Part shown: positions 1-9,822 of the stretch, piece by piece
Position numbering within the stretch: the stretch's first letter is position 1
How the letters are laid out: each line of letters opens with the position of its first letter
Source: an uncultured Collinsella sp.
GTDB taxonomy: Bacteria > Actinomycetota > Coriobacteriia > Coriobacteriales > Coriobacteriaceae
Reading direction: 5' to 3'
Length of the DNA stretch: 45,190 nucleotides
NCBI GenBank assembly: GCA_900542945.1
Contig: UQPI01000014.1
Coordinates: 1 to 45,190 of the forward strand
Position numbers and translations under genes: made by a program
Notes under the pieces: generated by a model
The model's database searches: none
Told to the model about the DNA's origin: nothing
What the model saw: the letters and a program-made list of their open reading frames with translations, nothing else

Positions 1-8
1 CGTCATCT

Positions 9-38
9 GGTTACGCGGGCTGGTAAGCCCGCGTAACC
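9..38 (-). terminator. 13-bp perfect hairpin just after the LCP gene stop
   Basis: Arms at 9-21 and 26-38 are perfectly complementary, with a GGTA loop. The hairpin begins immediately after the stop codon of the minus-strand LCP gene. There is no T tract. It resembles the stop-proximal hairpin of the ~170-nt intergenic element found elsewhere in this window (compare 15553-15580), so it may be the edge of a further copy cut off by the window. A plain transcription terminator is the alternative. Confidence 0.55.
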
Positions 39-1274
39 CTAATAATTGGCTTCGTAGCCGTTGCCGTCGCCGGTGGGCTCTTCGTAGTAGTCCGAATCGC
101 TCGAATCGCTTGAGTCATCGGAATCGTCAGAGCTGACCGATGAGGTTGCGGTACCGTTTGCGTAGTCGTCAGACGTGTTGTTGCTGAGGTCACCGATCGT
201 GGAGCTGGAGCCGTCGGAAAGACCCATGGTGTTGGGGCCCTTGGGGTCCTTGCCGGCGTCGACACGGGCCATCATTTCCTTAAGCTCGTCTTCGTAGACA
301 AAGACATAGCTCACGCCGTCGATCATGGTGCTGTCGTCGGCGTACGAGGGCAGGTTGGCCGAGTAGATACCGTCGACATCCATACCGCGCATGGCATTGA
401 CCGTAGCCACGATATCCTGAACGCTCATATCGGTTACGAGCATATCGGACAGCGAATTAACCAGGCCAAAGATCTTCGTGGCATCGAAGTTATTGAGAAT
501 CTGGTTGCCAAGGGCGCCAAGCACCTGACGCTGGTGGCGCATGCGCGTGTAATCGCCGTCGGCATAGGTGTAGCGGCAGCGGGCATAGGTAAGGGCGGTG
601 GCACCGTCCATATGCTGTTGGCCAGCGGTAATCTTAATATCCAGGTGCTCGGGGTCGTCAACATCATCGGTTGCGTTAATGTCGATACCGCCAACCGAAT
701 CAATCAGCGCCTGCATACCGTCGAAGCTGACCTCGGCATAGTGGGAAATCTGAACACCGCACAGCTCGTTGACCGCCTCGACCATGGCCTCGGCGCCGCC
801 AACGGTATGGCAGGCGTTGATCTTCATGGTCTCGCCCTTGTACTCGACCTTGGTGTCGCGCGGAACGGAAATGAGCGTCGCCTGCTTTTGCGTGGGGTCG
901 ATGCGTGCCAGGATAATCGAGTCGGCACGATACGTATCCTCGCCCGGACGGCCGTCGGTGCCAAGAAGCAGCACGTAGAACGGATCCTTTGCCTCATCGG
1001 TGTCAACCAGAACCCGACGCAGATTGTCGGTAATGACATTAGAATCGCCGAGCTTGCCCATAATGGTGGCAAACCACAGGCCGGCAGCGGTAGTGGCACT
1101 CAACAGCACGCCAAGCACGACAATGAGCGCGACGTGACGAATCGTGTGGCTACGACGACGTTGGCGAGCGCGCTCGGAATAGCGAGCCACGTTATCGCGA
1201 CTGTAGATCTTGGCCTGCGCACCAGTTGAGGGTCTTCGGGTGGTGGTATCTGCGAGGGGCTTTTTATTAAACAT
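39..1274 (-). CDS. LytR-CpsA-Psr (LCP) family cell-wall glycopolymer ligase
   Basis: About 411 aa. LCP enzymes attach lipid-linked glycopolymers to peptidoglycan on the outer face of the membrane. The protein has a short basic cytoplasmic N-terminus, one membrane segment near residues 48-70, then an LCP domain. The domain shows LLGTDGR, the RADSI motif, SVPRD and the YARCRY...DYTRMRHQRQ block that supplies the pyrophosphate-binding arginines. Two cysteines in NACH and ELCG could form a disulfide. The C-terminus is a low-complexity Ser/Asp tail. The ATG at 1274 is preferred over an in-frame TTG two codons upstream because AGG lies at a usable distance from it. The gene begins 12 nt after the murA stop, so it is very likely cotranscribed with murA. 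The exact polymer substrate cannot be told. Confidence 0.9.
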   Translation of the reverse strand: MFNKKPLADTTTRRPSTGAQAKIYSRDNVARYSERARQRRRSHTIRHVALIVVLGVLLSATTAAGLWFATIMGKLGDSNVITDNLRRVLVDTDEAKDPFYVLLLGTDGRPGEDTYRADSIILARIDPTQKQATLISVPRDTKVEYKGETMKINACHTVGGAEAMVEAVNELCGVQISHYAEVSFDGMQALIDSVGGIDINATDDVDDPEHLDIKITAGQQHMDGATALTYARCRYTYADGDYTRMRHQRQVLGALGNQILNNFDATKIFGLVNSLSDMLVTDMSVQDIVATVNAMRGMDVDGIYSANLPSYADDSTMIDGVSYVFVYEDELKEMMARVDAGKDPKGPNTMGLSDGSSSTIGDLSNNTSDDYANGTATSSVSSDDSDDSSDSSDSDYYEEPTGDGNGYEANY

Positions 1275-1286
1275 AGGCAACCTGTA

Positions 1287-2570
1287 TTAGTAGATGACGG
1301 GATCGGGGACGGTAGCATGCTCGACATGCGCGCCGAGCGCCTGCAGCTTTTCGACAAACTGCTCGTAGCCGCGCTTGATGTGATGGATAGCCGAAACCTC
1401 GGTCGTCCCGTCGGCGATCAAGCCCGCTACGACGAGGGCCGCTCCGCCGCGCAGATCGGGCGAGGTAACCTGTGCACCCGAGAAGCCCTTGACGCCATGA
1501 ATCATGGCATGATGGCTCTCGATACGAATGTCGGCACCCATGCGCACCAGCTCAGAGGCAAACATAAAGCGATTCTCGAAGATGTTCTCGGTAATAACGG
1601 AACTGCCGTCGGCAAGGGCGGAGAGCACCATAATCTGCGCCTGCATGTCGGTCGGGAAACCGGGGAACGGAAGCGTCTGGATGTCGACCGGCTTGATACG
1701 CTCGGCACGGTTCACATGGACGCCATCCTCGACGCGCTCGCAGTCGATACCCATGAGCTCCATCTTCTTGAGCACCATGCCCAAATGAATGGGGCAAAAG
1801 CCCGTGACATCGACACCGCGATCGTCCGCCATCAACGCACCGGCGACGATAAAGGTACCGGCCTCGATGCGGTCGCCCACCACGCGATGGATAACGGGAT
1901 GGAGCTCTTCCACGCCTTCGATAGTCACGACGGGCGTACCGGCGCCAACAATCTTGGCGCCCATCTCGTTGAGCATGTTAGCGAGATCGACGATCTCGGG
2001 CTCGCGGGCGGCATTGTCGATAACCGTGGTGCCCTGTGCGCGCACAGAGGCCATGATGAGATTCTCGGTCGCACCGACGCTGGCGAACTCGAGCGTGACG
2101 GTGGTACCGCGCAGACCTTGGGGCGCATTAGCGTTGATGTAACCGTGGGCGGTATCGAACTCAACGCCCAGGGCCTCAAGACCAAGAATGTGCATATCGA
2201 TCTTACGAGCACCCAGGTTGCAGCCGCCCGGCATGGCAATTTTGGCGCGATGGAAGCGGCCCAGCAGGGGCCCCATGACGGCGGTGGAAGCGCGCATCTT
2301 GGCAACGAGCTCGTAGGGGGCCTCCCATGAATCGACCTGAGAGGTATCAATCTCGAGCGTGTGCTCGTCGAGAACATCGATCGTAGCGCCCATGCCCTTG
2401 AGCACCTTGCCCATAACGTGGACATCGGAAATATCGGGCACGTTCTGCAGCGTCGTCTTGCCCGGCGCCAGAAGCGTTGCCGCCATGAGTTTGAGCGCGG
2501 AGTTCTTGGCGCCCGAGACGGGCACGGAGCCTCCGATGGCGTGGCCACCCTCAACGCGGATAATATCCAA
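1287..2570 (-). CDS. murA: UDP-N-acetylglucosamine 1-carboxyvinyltransferase (MurA)
   Basis: 427 aa, normal for MurA, the cytoplasmic enzyme that transfers enolpyruvate from PEP to UDP-GlcNAc in the first committed step of peptidoglycan synthesis. The N-terminal SGAKNSAL motif (Lys22-Asn23) and the catalytic loop PGGCNLGAR are present. The loop Cys (residue 117) equals E. coli Cys115, so the enzyme should be of the fosfomycin-sensitive type rather than the Asp type. The start appears to be TTG (2568-2570), preceded by GAAAGGG six bases upstream. A rho-independent terminator lies directly upstream of this ribosome-binding site. The gene sits downstream of atpC in many Gram-positives, and the LCP gene follows closely. 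Confidence 0.96.
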   Translation of the reverse strand: MDIIRVEGGHAIGGSVPVSGAKNSALKLMAATLLAPGKTTLQNVPDISDVHVMGKVLKGMGATIDVLDEHTLEIDTSQVDSWEAPYELVAKMRASTAVMGPLLGRFHRAKIAMPGGCNLGARKIDMHILGLEALGVEFDTAHGYINANAPQGLRGTTVTLEFASVGATENLIMASVRAQGTTVIDNAAREPEIVDLANMLNEMGAKIVGAGTPVVTIEGVEELHPVIHRVVGDRIEAGTFIVAGALMADDRGVDVTGFCPIHLGMVLKKMELMGIDCERVEDGVHVNRAERIKPVDIQTLPFPGFPTDMQAQIMVLSALADGSSVITENIFENRFMFASELVRMGADIRIESHHAMIHGVKGFSGAQVTSPDLRGGAALVVAGLIADGTTEVSAIHHIKRGYEQFVEKLQALGAHVEHATVPDPVIY

Positions 2571-2583
2571 GGTCTACCCTTTC

Positions 2584-2622
2584 AAAAAGCATGCCCGGGG
2601 TGGCTGGGCCATCCCGGGCATG
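2584..2622 (-). terminator. Rho-independent terminator between atpC and murA
   Basis: Read on the minus strand, a GC-rich 10-bp stem (arms 2613-2622 and 2590-2599) is followed by five T residues (2588-2584). It ends the ATP synthase operon. The T run abuts the murA ribosome-binding site, so the same hairpin could act as an attenuator of read-through into murA. Confidence 0.85.
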
Positions 2623-2658
2623 ATGTGTTCGCAAATGGTCGAACGCTAAATCGTTTGA

Positions 2659-3051
2659 CTATTGGGCAAGCTTGAGCTTACACCATGCGATTTCATTATA
2701 GAGGTAGGCGCGGCGTGCATCATCCTCCGACAAATTACCCAGCTTCTCTTCAAAACCTTGAATATCAGCTTTAAGCTTGTCGGCATCGACGGTCGCCAAA
2801 TCGCAAGCGCGCTCGGCGAGAACGGTCACGACATCGTCCGCAACCTGGGCATAGCCGCCGGCCACGGCAAACGTGTGGTCGACAGTGCCCATGGCCTTAT
2901 CGGAAACGCGAACGTAACCGCGGTCGATCGTGCAGATCTCGCTGGAGTGAGCAGGCAGGACGCCAAACTCGCCATCCGTGGACGGAATCGACACAAACGC
3001 AGCGTCGCCCTCATAGGCGCAGCTCACGGGGCACACGATGCGGATACGCAT
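2659..3051 (-). CDS. atpC: ATP synthase F1 epsilon subunit
   Basis: 130 aa, a typical epsilon chain: the central-stalk subunit that couples gamma rotation to the c-ring and can inhibit ATP hydrolysis. The N-terminal beta-sandwich carries the family pattern IPSTDGEFGVLPAHS, and the C-terminal part (about residues 88-130) is the two-helix domain. It is the last gene of the atp operon, three bases after the atpD stop, and is followed by a strong terminator. Confidence 0.95.
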   Translation of the reverse strand: MRIRIVCPVSCAYEGDAAFVSIPSTDGEFGVLPAHSSEICTIDRGYVRVSDKAMGTVDHTFAVAGGYAQVADDVVTVLAERACDLATVDADKLKADIQGFEEKLGNLSEDDARRAYLYNEIAWCKLKLAQ

Positions 3052-3054
3052 AAC

Positions 3055-4508
<1,454 letters not shown>

Positions 4509-4509
<1 letters not shown>

Positions 4510-5417
4510 TACTGTTCCTCCAATGCTGAGGCTCCGCCGACGATCTCGTTAATCTCGGTCGTGATCGAAGCCTGGCGCACGCGACTATACGTGCGGGTAA
4601 GGGTCGAGATGATCGCGGTGGCGTTTTCCGTCGCGGAGTGCATGGCCTTGCGGCGTGCACCCTGCTCGGCAGCCGCCGAATCGATCAGGGCCTGGTAGAT
4701 GACCGTCAGGATATAAGACGGCACAAGCTTGCCGAGAACATGCTCGGGAGAGGGCACGAACTCGAACGTGGACGAGATGCGCTTAGGGGCGTCGGTCTCG
4801 TTCTTACGCGGACCGTGGGCCATAGCGATCATCTCGGGGTCGAGCGGCAACAGATGCTCGACGCGAAGCTCCTGATCCACGCGGTTCTTGGCGTGGTGGT
4901 AGACAAGCTCGACACGGTCAAGCTCACCGGCACGATACGCATCGCAGATATGAGAGGAGATCATGCGGGCCTGATTGAAATCGGGCTCAGAGGAGTTGCC
5001 CTCAAAGTGCATGACAACGTTTGCGCGGTCACGGAAATACGTGGCCGGTTTGCGCCCACACGCGATGATCTCGCACTCGATGCCGTCGTTCGCCCAAGAA
5101 GCGGCGAGCTTTTCGGCCGTGCGCTCCACCGTCGTATTGAAACCGCCGGCAAGGCCGCGGTCCGAGGCAATAACGACAATCAGGCCATGCTTGACGCTCT
5201 CATGCTTCTGCAGCATGGGATCGGTGCCCGAACAGGAAGCGTCGCCGGCGACCGTCAACATGACGTCGGTCAGCGCCTCCTTATAGGGCTCGGCCTGCTT
5301 GGAGCGATCGAGGGCACGACGGATCTTGGCCGTAGAGACCATCTCCATCGTACGCGTGATCTGCTTGGTCGTGGTAACCGAGGAGATTCGCTTCTTAATG
5401 TCGCGAAGGTTGGCCAT
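4509..5417 (-). CDS. atpG: ATP synthase F1 gamma subunit
   Basis: 302 aa. This is the rotor shaft of F1. The N-terminal helix reads NLRDIKKRISSVTTTKQITRTMEMVS and the C-terminal helix ends in ITTEINEIVGGASALEE, the two coiled-coil halves that are the family hallmark. The internal DRGLAGGFN is also typical. It lies six bases after atpA and overlaps the atpD start by one base, within the atp operon. Confidence 0.96.
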
Positions 5418-5422
5418 GGGGC

Positions 5423-7021
5423 TTAGTTCTCCTCTGATCCAGAAACATCCGAATGGTGCTTGGCCATGAACTGCTGTTTGAAGTCGCCGATGACGCGCAA
5501 GAGCTCAGCCTTGGTGTCATCATCGATCTTCTTGGCGCGAACCTTGTCGAGCAGCGAGCCAAAGCCATTGTCCATGTACTCGATGAGCTCGGCACGGAAG
5601 GGCAGCACGTCGGCGATCTCCAGGTCATCCAGGAAGCCCTCGTTGCCAGCGAACAGCGTAACGATCTGCTCGCCAACCTCAAACGGCTTGTAACGCGGCT
5701 GCTTGAGGAGCTCAGTCATGCGAGCACCGTGGGTCAGCTGCTTTTGCGTGGCCTCGTCGAGGTCGGAGCCGAACTGCGTAAAGCCAGCGAGCTCCTGATA
5801 GGAAGCGAGGTCCAGACGGAGGTTGCCGGCGACCTGCTTCATGGCCTTGGTCTGCGCATCGCCACCGACGCGGGACACGGAGATGCCCACGTCGACTGCC
5901 GGGCGCTGACCCTGGAAGAAGAGCTCGGACTGCAGGTAGATCTGACCATCGGTAATGGAAATGACGTTGGTCGGAATGTAGGCCGAGACGTCGCCGTCCT
6001 GGGTCTCGATGATCGGCAGTGCCGTCATGGAGCCGTAACCGTTCTTCTTGGACATCTTGACGGCACGCTCGAGCAGACGAGAGTGCAGGTAGAAGATGTC
6101 GCCAGGATAGGCCTCGCGTCCGGGCGGACGATGCAGCGTCAGCGACATCTGACGGTAGGCCACAGCCTGCTTGGACAGGTCGTCGTAGATGACGAGCACG
6201 TGGCCGCCGGGGTTGGTCTCGCTGGCGGGCTTGCCGTCCTCGCCGTTGTACATGAAGAACTCGCCGATAGCGGCACCGGCCATAGGCGCGATGTACTGCA
6301 TAGGGGCGGAATCGGCAGCGGTGGCCGAAACGATGATGGTGTAGTCGAGCGCACCGTGCTGAGCGAGGGTCTCGCGGATGTTGGCAACCGTGGAGGCCTT
6401 CTGGCCGATGGCGACATAGATGCAGACCATGCCCTTGCCGCGCTGGTTGAGGATAGCGTCGATGGCGATGGCGGTCTTACCGGTCTTACGGTCGCCGATG
6501 ATGAGCTCACGCTGACCGCGGCCAATAGGCACCATGGAGTCGATAGCGAGCAGACCGGTCTGAACCGGCTCGCACACCGGGGTACGATCGATGACGCCGG
6601 GAGCCTTGAACTCGATGGGGCGACGGTGCGTGGCGACGATGTCGCCCAGGCCGTCGATGGGCTGGCCGAGCGGATTGACGACGCGGCCGAGCATGGCACG
6701 GCTCACGGGGATATCCATAATGCGGCCAGTGGTGCGGCACTCGTCGCCTTCCTTGATGGAGTCGACGGCACCGAACAGAACGGCGCCGACCTCGTCACGG
6801 TCAAGGTTCTGGGCAAGGCCGAAGACGGTCTCACCGGTATCGGAGCTCTTGAACTCCAGAAGCTCGCCTGCCATGGCGCTCTTGAGGCCGGAGACGCGCG
6901 CGATGCCGTCGCCTACCTCGTCGACCGTTGAAACCTCATGCGTATCGACCGTCGCGGAGAGGCTCGTGAGCTGCTCCTGCAGTTTCTTGGCGATATCCTG
7001 GGCATTGAGGGTTTCGGACAT
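5423..7021 (-). CDS. atpA: ATP synthase F1 alpha subunit
   Basis: 532 aa, slightly longer than usual because of a short charged C-terminal tail. It is the nucleotide-binding, non-catalytic F1 subunit. The P-loop GDRKTGKT is at about residues 176-183, and SVSRVGGDAQ and the N-terminal VGDGIARVSGL are canonical. It shares one base with the atpH stop. Operon order B-E-F-H-A-G-D-C is the standard bacterial order. Confidence 0.97.
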   Translation of the reverse strand: MSETLNAQDIAKKLQEQLTSLSATVDTHEVSTVDEVGDGIARVSGLKSAMAGELLEFKSSDTGETVFGLAQNLDRDEVGAVLFGAVDSIKEGDECRTTGRIMDIPVSRAMLGRVVNPLGQPIDGLGDIVATHRRPIEFKAPGVIDRTPVCEPVQTGLLAIDSMVPIGRGQRELIIGDRKTGKTAIAIDAILNQRGKGMVCIYVAIGQKASTVANIRETLAQHGALDYTIIVSATAADSAPMQYIAPMAGAAIGEFFMYNGEDGKPASETNPGGHVLVIYDDLSKQAVAYRQMSLTLHRPPGREAYPGDIFYLHSRLLERAVKMSKKNGYGSMTALPIIETQDGDVSAYIPTNVISITDGQIYLQSELFFQGQRPAVDVGISVSRVGGDAQTKAMKQVAGNLRLDLASYQELAGFTQFGSDLDEATQKQLTHGARMTELLKQPRYKPFEVGEQIVTLFAGNEGFLDDLEIADVLPFRAELIEYMDNGFGSLLDKVRAKKIDDDTKAELLRVIGDFKQQFMAKHHSDVSGSEEN

Positions 7022-7497
7022 TAGGCTTCACCTCCGTACGAATTAGCAGAGTTTGCGAGGGTCTCCTGCGCGATGCGCAGCTGCGTCTTGACGGAAATGT
7101 CACGACGCTCGCCGCGGGCCTCGAGCACCAGGCCGCCCACGATAGACGGGTCAACCTGCTCGATAAGGAATACCTTGCGGCCGAAGTCCTGCTCGCATTT
7201 CTTAGTGATGGTTTGACGCAGCTCGTCGTCGAGCGGGATCGCCGTGGTGACGGTCACGCCCACTACATCCTCGTCTTCCTCGGCAACATACTTAAAGGCA
7301 GCTGCCACCTTGGGAAGAAGGTCGAGCTGGTCGCGCTTGGACATGGTGTCGAGCACGGCGATGATCTCGGGGCTGGCAGAAGCCAAGCGCTCGATCATCT
7401 CGAGGTCCTCGAACACATGGTTCTCGGCCTTAGCGGCTTCCAGAAGGGAGCGCGCGTAGGTCTCGAGCACCTTGTCCTGATAGCGGCTAGTCGGCAT
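7021..7497 (-). CDS. atpH: ATP synthase F1 delta subunit
   Basis: 158 aa, a little shorter than the roughly 180 aa of E. coli delta. It joins the top of F1 to the peripheral stalk (b subunits). The N-terminal helical domain begins YARSLLEAAK, and the C-terminal region contains DPSIVGGLVLEARGERRDISV, the OSCP/delta signature. Its start overlaps the end of atpF by 11 bases. Confidence 0.94.
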   Translation of the reverse strand: MPTSRYQDKVLETYARSLLEAAKAENHVFEDLEMIERLASASPEIIAVLDTMSKRDQLDLLPKVAAAFKYVAEEDEDVVGVTVTTAIPLDDELRQTITKKCEQDFGRKVFLIEQVDPSIVGGLVLEARGERRDISVKTQLRIAQETLANSANSYGGEA

Positions 7498-8089
7498 TCA
7501 GGCTACCTGCTTCCTGGATGTAGCGCTCGATGAGCTTCTTCTGCTCGGCATCGTCCTCGAGTGCCTCGCCCACGATCTTGGTGGCGACGGCAACGGACAG
7601 GTCGGCGATGGAGCTCGCGGCACCGGCGTAAATGGACTTGCGCTCGTCCTCGACGGTCGTATGGGCCTTGGCGATGATCTCCTCGGCCTCCTTGTGAGCA
7701 GCCTCGATGATACGGGCGCGCTCGGACTCGGCGTCCTTACGGGCCTCGAGAACGATGTCGGCAGCCTGACGACGGGCGTCGGTGACGATCGAGTCGGACT
7801 CAGCGCGCTTGGCGATAGCCTCCTGCTTGGTCTTCTCGGCCTCGTCGAGGCTCTCCTCGATCTTCTTGCCGCGCTCCTCCATGGTTTTCATGATGCCCGG
7901 CAGGGCGACCTTGGCCAGCACGATCCAGATAATCAGGAAGGCGATAAGCGCCGGGATGAACTCCGCCATCTTAGGGATGAGGATGTCCGCACCGGCAGCG
8001 CCGTCCTCGGCGAACGCGGAAACCGGCATGAGCAGCGCGGCCGCGGACGCGGAGAGTGCGATCGCGCTCTTCTGGGATGAAAGATTCAT
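7487..8089 (-). CDS. atpF: ATP synthase Fo b subunit, with a signal-peptide-like N-terminus
   Basis: 200 aa. This is the peripheral stalk. The membrane helix is at about residues 40-62 (AEFIPALIAFLIIWIVLAKV) and is followed by a long charged coiled coil rich in Glu, Lys, Ala and Arg that dimerises and reaches up to delta. Before the usual b-subunit start there are about 30 extra residues (basic start, hydrophobic Ala/Ser core, then SAFAED) that look like a cleavable signal peptide. The ATG at 8089 has GGAG upstream. Start choice is good, because no later Met precedes the membrane helix with a convincing ribosome-binding site. Confidence 0.94.
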   Translation of the reverse strand: MNLSSQKSAIALSASAAALLMPVSAFAEDGAAGADILIPKMAEFIPALIAFLIIWIVLAKVALPGIMKTMEERGKKIEESLDEAEKTKQEAIAKRAESDSIVTDARRQAADIVLEARKDAESERARIIEAAHKEAEEIIAKAHTTVEDERKSIYAGAASSIADLSVAVATKIVGEALEDDAEQKKLIERYIQEAGSLNAD

Positions 8090-8104
8090 ACTTGACGCTC
8101 CGTG

Positions 8105-8299
8105 CTATTTAACGATCAGCGCGACAACGAAGCCGATCAGAGCCAGAGCCTCGCCGAAGGCGGAGCCCATAATGAAGACGGTGAACACGCGGCCCTGGAC
8201 CTCAGGCTGACGGGCCATAGCACCCGTAGCACCCAGAGCAGACAGGCCGATAGCAAGACCAGCGCCGATAACACCGAGACCGTAACCGATAACTCCCAC
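8105..8299 (-). CDS. atpE: ATP synthase Fo c subunit
   Basis: 64 aa, short for a c subunit (usually 70-80). It forms the rotor ring. Two membrane helices flank the polar loop ARQPE; the first contains the small-residue repeat GVIGAGLAIG, and the second carries the ion-binding Glu in AFGEALALIGF. Absence of the Na+ signature (a Gln in helix 1 and a Ser after the Glu) suggests proton coupling; this is an inference. The start is GTG (8299) with a near-perfect AAAGGAGG ribosome-binding site, consistent with the high c-subunit copy number. Confidence 0.95.
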   Translation of the reverse strand: MGVIGYGLGVIGAGLAIGLSALGATGAMARQPEVQGRVFTVFIMGSAFGEALALIGFVVALIVK

Positions 8300-8423
8300 G
8301 ATTCCTCCTTTGTCGTGCGTGTCTTATTTCACGCAGGATAACCTTTTTATAACTGCCGGGCTCCATGGGTACGGGCACCGGCGGTTTAACGAATTACCTT
8401 ACCTTTAAGGCGCGAACGGAAGA

Positions 8424-9227
8424 CTACTCCTCCTCCGCGACCTCCTCTGCCTCGGAGACATACACGGCGGTAAGGACCGTGAAGACGTAAGCCTGGATGG
8501 CGCCGACCACAAGCTCGATCGCATAGATCAGGATGAGGATGGCAAGCCAGGCCAGCGAAGGCAGGGCGCCAACGGCGTGGGCCGCGGAAACCTGCTGAAG
8601 CAGCGGCTGCATGAACATGCTCGCCATGATGGCGAACGAGCCCATGACCACGTGTCCTGCGAACATGTTGCAGAACAGACGGACGGCGAGCGTGATGAGG
8701 CGCAGGAAGGTCGAGAAAAGCTCGACGACCCACACGAGCACGTTCATCGGGAAGCTCACGCCCTGCGGGGCGAGGCTCTTGATGTAGCCGATCACGCCGT
8801 GAGCCTTGCATCCGTAGTAGATGAAGTACACGAAGGCGAAAATGGCGAGTGCGGCGGTGGAGCCGATTGCGCCGGTGCCGGGCTTCATTCCCGGAATCAG
8901 GCCGATCATGTTATTGATCAGGATGAACAGGAAAAGCGAGCACAGGAACGGGAAGTGCTTCTTCCAGTTCTCACCCACGACACCCTTGCCGATATCGTTC
9001 TCGACGTACTCGATGATGTACTCGAAACCGTTGACGAAGAAGCCCTTGGGAACCAGGGTCTGCTTCTTCTTGAACACGGCCAGGACGATCAGGAGCACGA
9101 TCGTGGAGACGATCAGCCAAAACGAGTACTGCGTGATGCCGCAGCTCAGATCGCCCACGACAGGGGTGGAGCTGAACTCGCTGACCAGATGATTAATCTC
9201 ATCAGGCAGCTTTTCAAAAATTTCCAC
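8424..9227 (-). CDS. atpB: ATP synthase Fo a subunit
   Basis: 267 aa. This is the stator membrane subunit with the ion half-channels. It has five to six hydrophobic segments. The key helix shows LRLITLAVRLFCNMFAGHV, containing the essential Arg (E. coli Arg210) and the RLF.N..AGH signature; the last helix pair includes YAIELVVGAIQAYVFTVLTAVY. The start is GTG at 9227 with AAAGG upstream; no ATG is available at the expected N-terminus. A 124-nt gap to atpE contains only the atpE leader and short palindromic stretches. Confidence 0.95.
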   Translation of the reverse strand: MEIFEKLPDEINHLVSEFSSTPVVGDLSCGITQYSFWLIVSTIVLLIVLAVFKKKQTLVPKGFFVNGFEYIIEYVENDIGKGVVGENWKKHFPFLCSLFLFILINNMIGLIPGMKPGTGAIGSTAALAIFAFVYFIYYGCKAHGVIGYIKSLAPQGVSFPMNVLVWVVELFSTFLRLITLAVRLFCNMFAGHVVMGSFAIMASMFMQPLLQQVSAAHAVGALPSLAWLAILILIYAIELVVGAIQAYVFTVLTAVYVSEAEEVAEEE

Positions 9228-9230
9228 GAC

Positions 9231-9542
9231 TTACCTTTCGACCTCATGAGGATCTCGCAGCGCCTTGGCGACACGAACCGCGCAGGCGGCCATAAAGGCC
9301 ACGAAGCCGATCGCCTCGCCCAGGAGGAACATGCGAAATGCCTCTCCGAACAACACAAACACAACCAAGGTAAAGACGAGCAGGGCGATTGCCGAGACCG
9401 CCAGACTCACCATACCCTTGAGCATGTCCGCATTCTGTTTATCGTCAAGAACCGGCTTGAGCGTAAAGACAAAGGGAAGGAAGGCAATTGCGCCCGCGAT
9501 GGCGCCTGCAACGATAGCGAGCAGATCGGCTATCTGAAACAC
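9231..9542 (-). CDS. Small membrane protein at the head of the atp operon (AtpI-like)
   Basis: About 103 aa from the preferred GTG at 9542. Four hydrophobic segments are visible (ADLLAIVAGAIAGAIAFLPFVF, MVSLAVSAIALLVFTLVVFVLF, the following FRMFLLGEAIGFVAFMAACAV and a short leading part). AtpI-like proteins in this position are thought to help c-ring assembly or ion supply, but sequence similarity to AtpI is not obvious by eye, so the name rests on position and topology. The open frame extends to 9617, but that would overlap the predicted promoter -10 box; the GTG at 9542 has GAGG six bases upstream. Confidence 0.65.
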   Translation of the reverse strand: MFQIADLLAIVAGAIAGAIAFLPFVFTLKPVLDDKQNADMLKGMVSLAVSAIALLVFTLVVFVLFGEAFRMFLLGEAIGFVAFMAACAVRVAKALRDPHEVER

Positions 9543-9603
9543 TGGCGTCCTCACTTTCCTTTTTAACGCTTCACAGAACAGTTCCCGCCAAACATTGGTG
9601 ACT

Positions 9604-9631
9604 ATTGTACGAGCCAATCGCTAAAGTACAA
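9604..9631 (-). promoter_or_regulatory. Likely sigma-70 promoter of the atp operon
   Basis: On the minus strand, TTGTAC (9631-9626) and TACAAT (9609-9604) are separated by 16 bases, close to the -35/-10 consensus. The position just upstream of the first atp-operon gene supports the reading. Confidence 0.6.
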
Positions 9632-9746
9632 CCGAAAAAGCATCGGTTAATACGCACCTGTTCGTTTTCTTAAGACCTTCTTTATGCCGCAGGTACGGTA
9701 ATACGTTTTTCTCGAACCCTGCAGGGCAAAACGTCCGTTAACAGGA

Positions 9747-9781
9747 GTGCGCGCGGTCGCCTTTTGTTCGTCCGCGCGCAC
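9747..9781 (-). terminator. Strong hairpin downstream of upp
   Basis: Perfect 10-bp GC-rich arms (GTGCGCGCGG at 9747-9756 and its complement at 9772-9781) with a 15-nt loop. It lies between the upp stop and the atp promoter. There is no T tract on either strand, so it may be a weak or factor-assisted terminator. The rest of 9632-9822 holds nothing else I recognise. Confidence 0.5.
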
Positions 9782-9822
9782 CGTTTCTTCGTATTTGCAG
9801 CCGCGGCCGTTTAGCCCAGCGA

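Noticed and set aside
9660..9740. tRNA-like TTCGAACCC-type stretch downstream of upp
   Set aside because: No acceptor stem, D-arm or anticodon arm could be paired around it on either strand.
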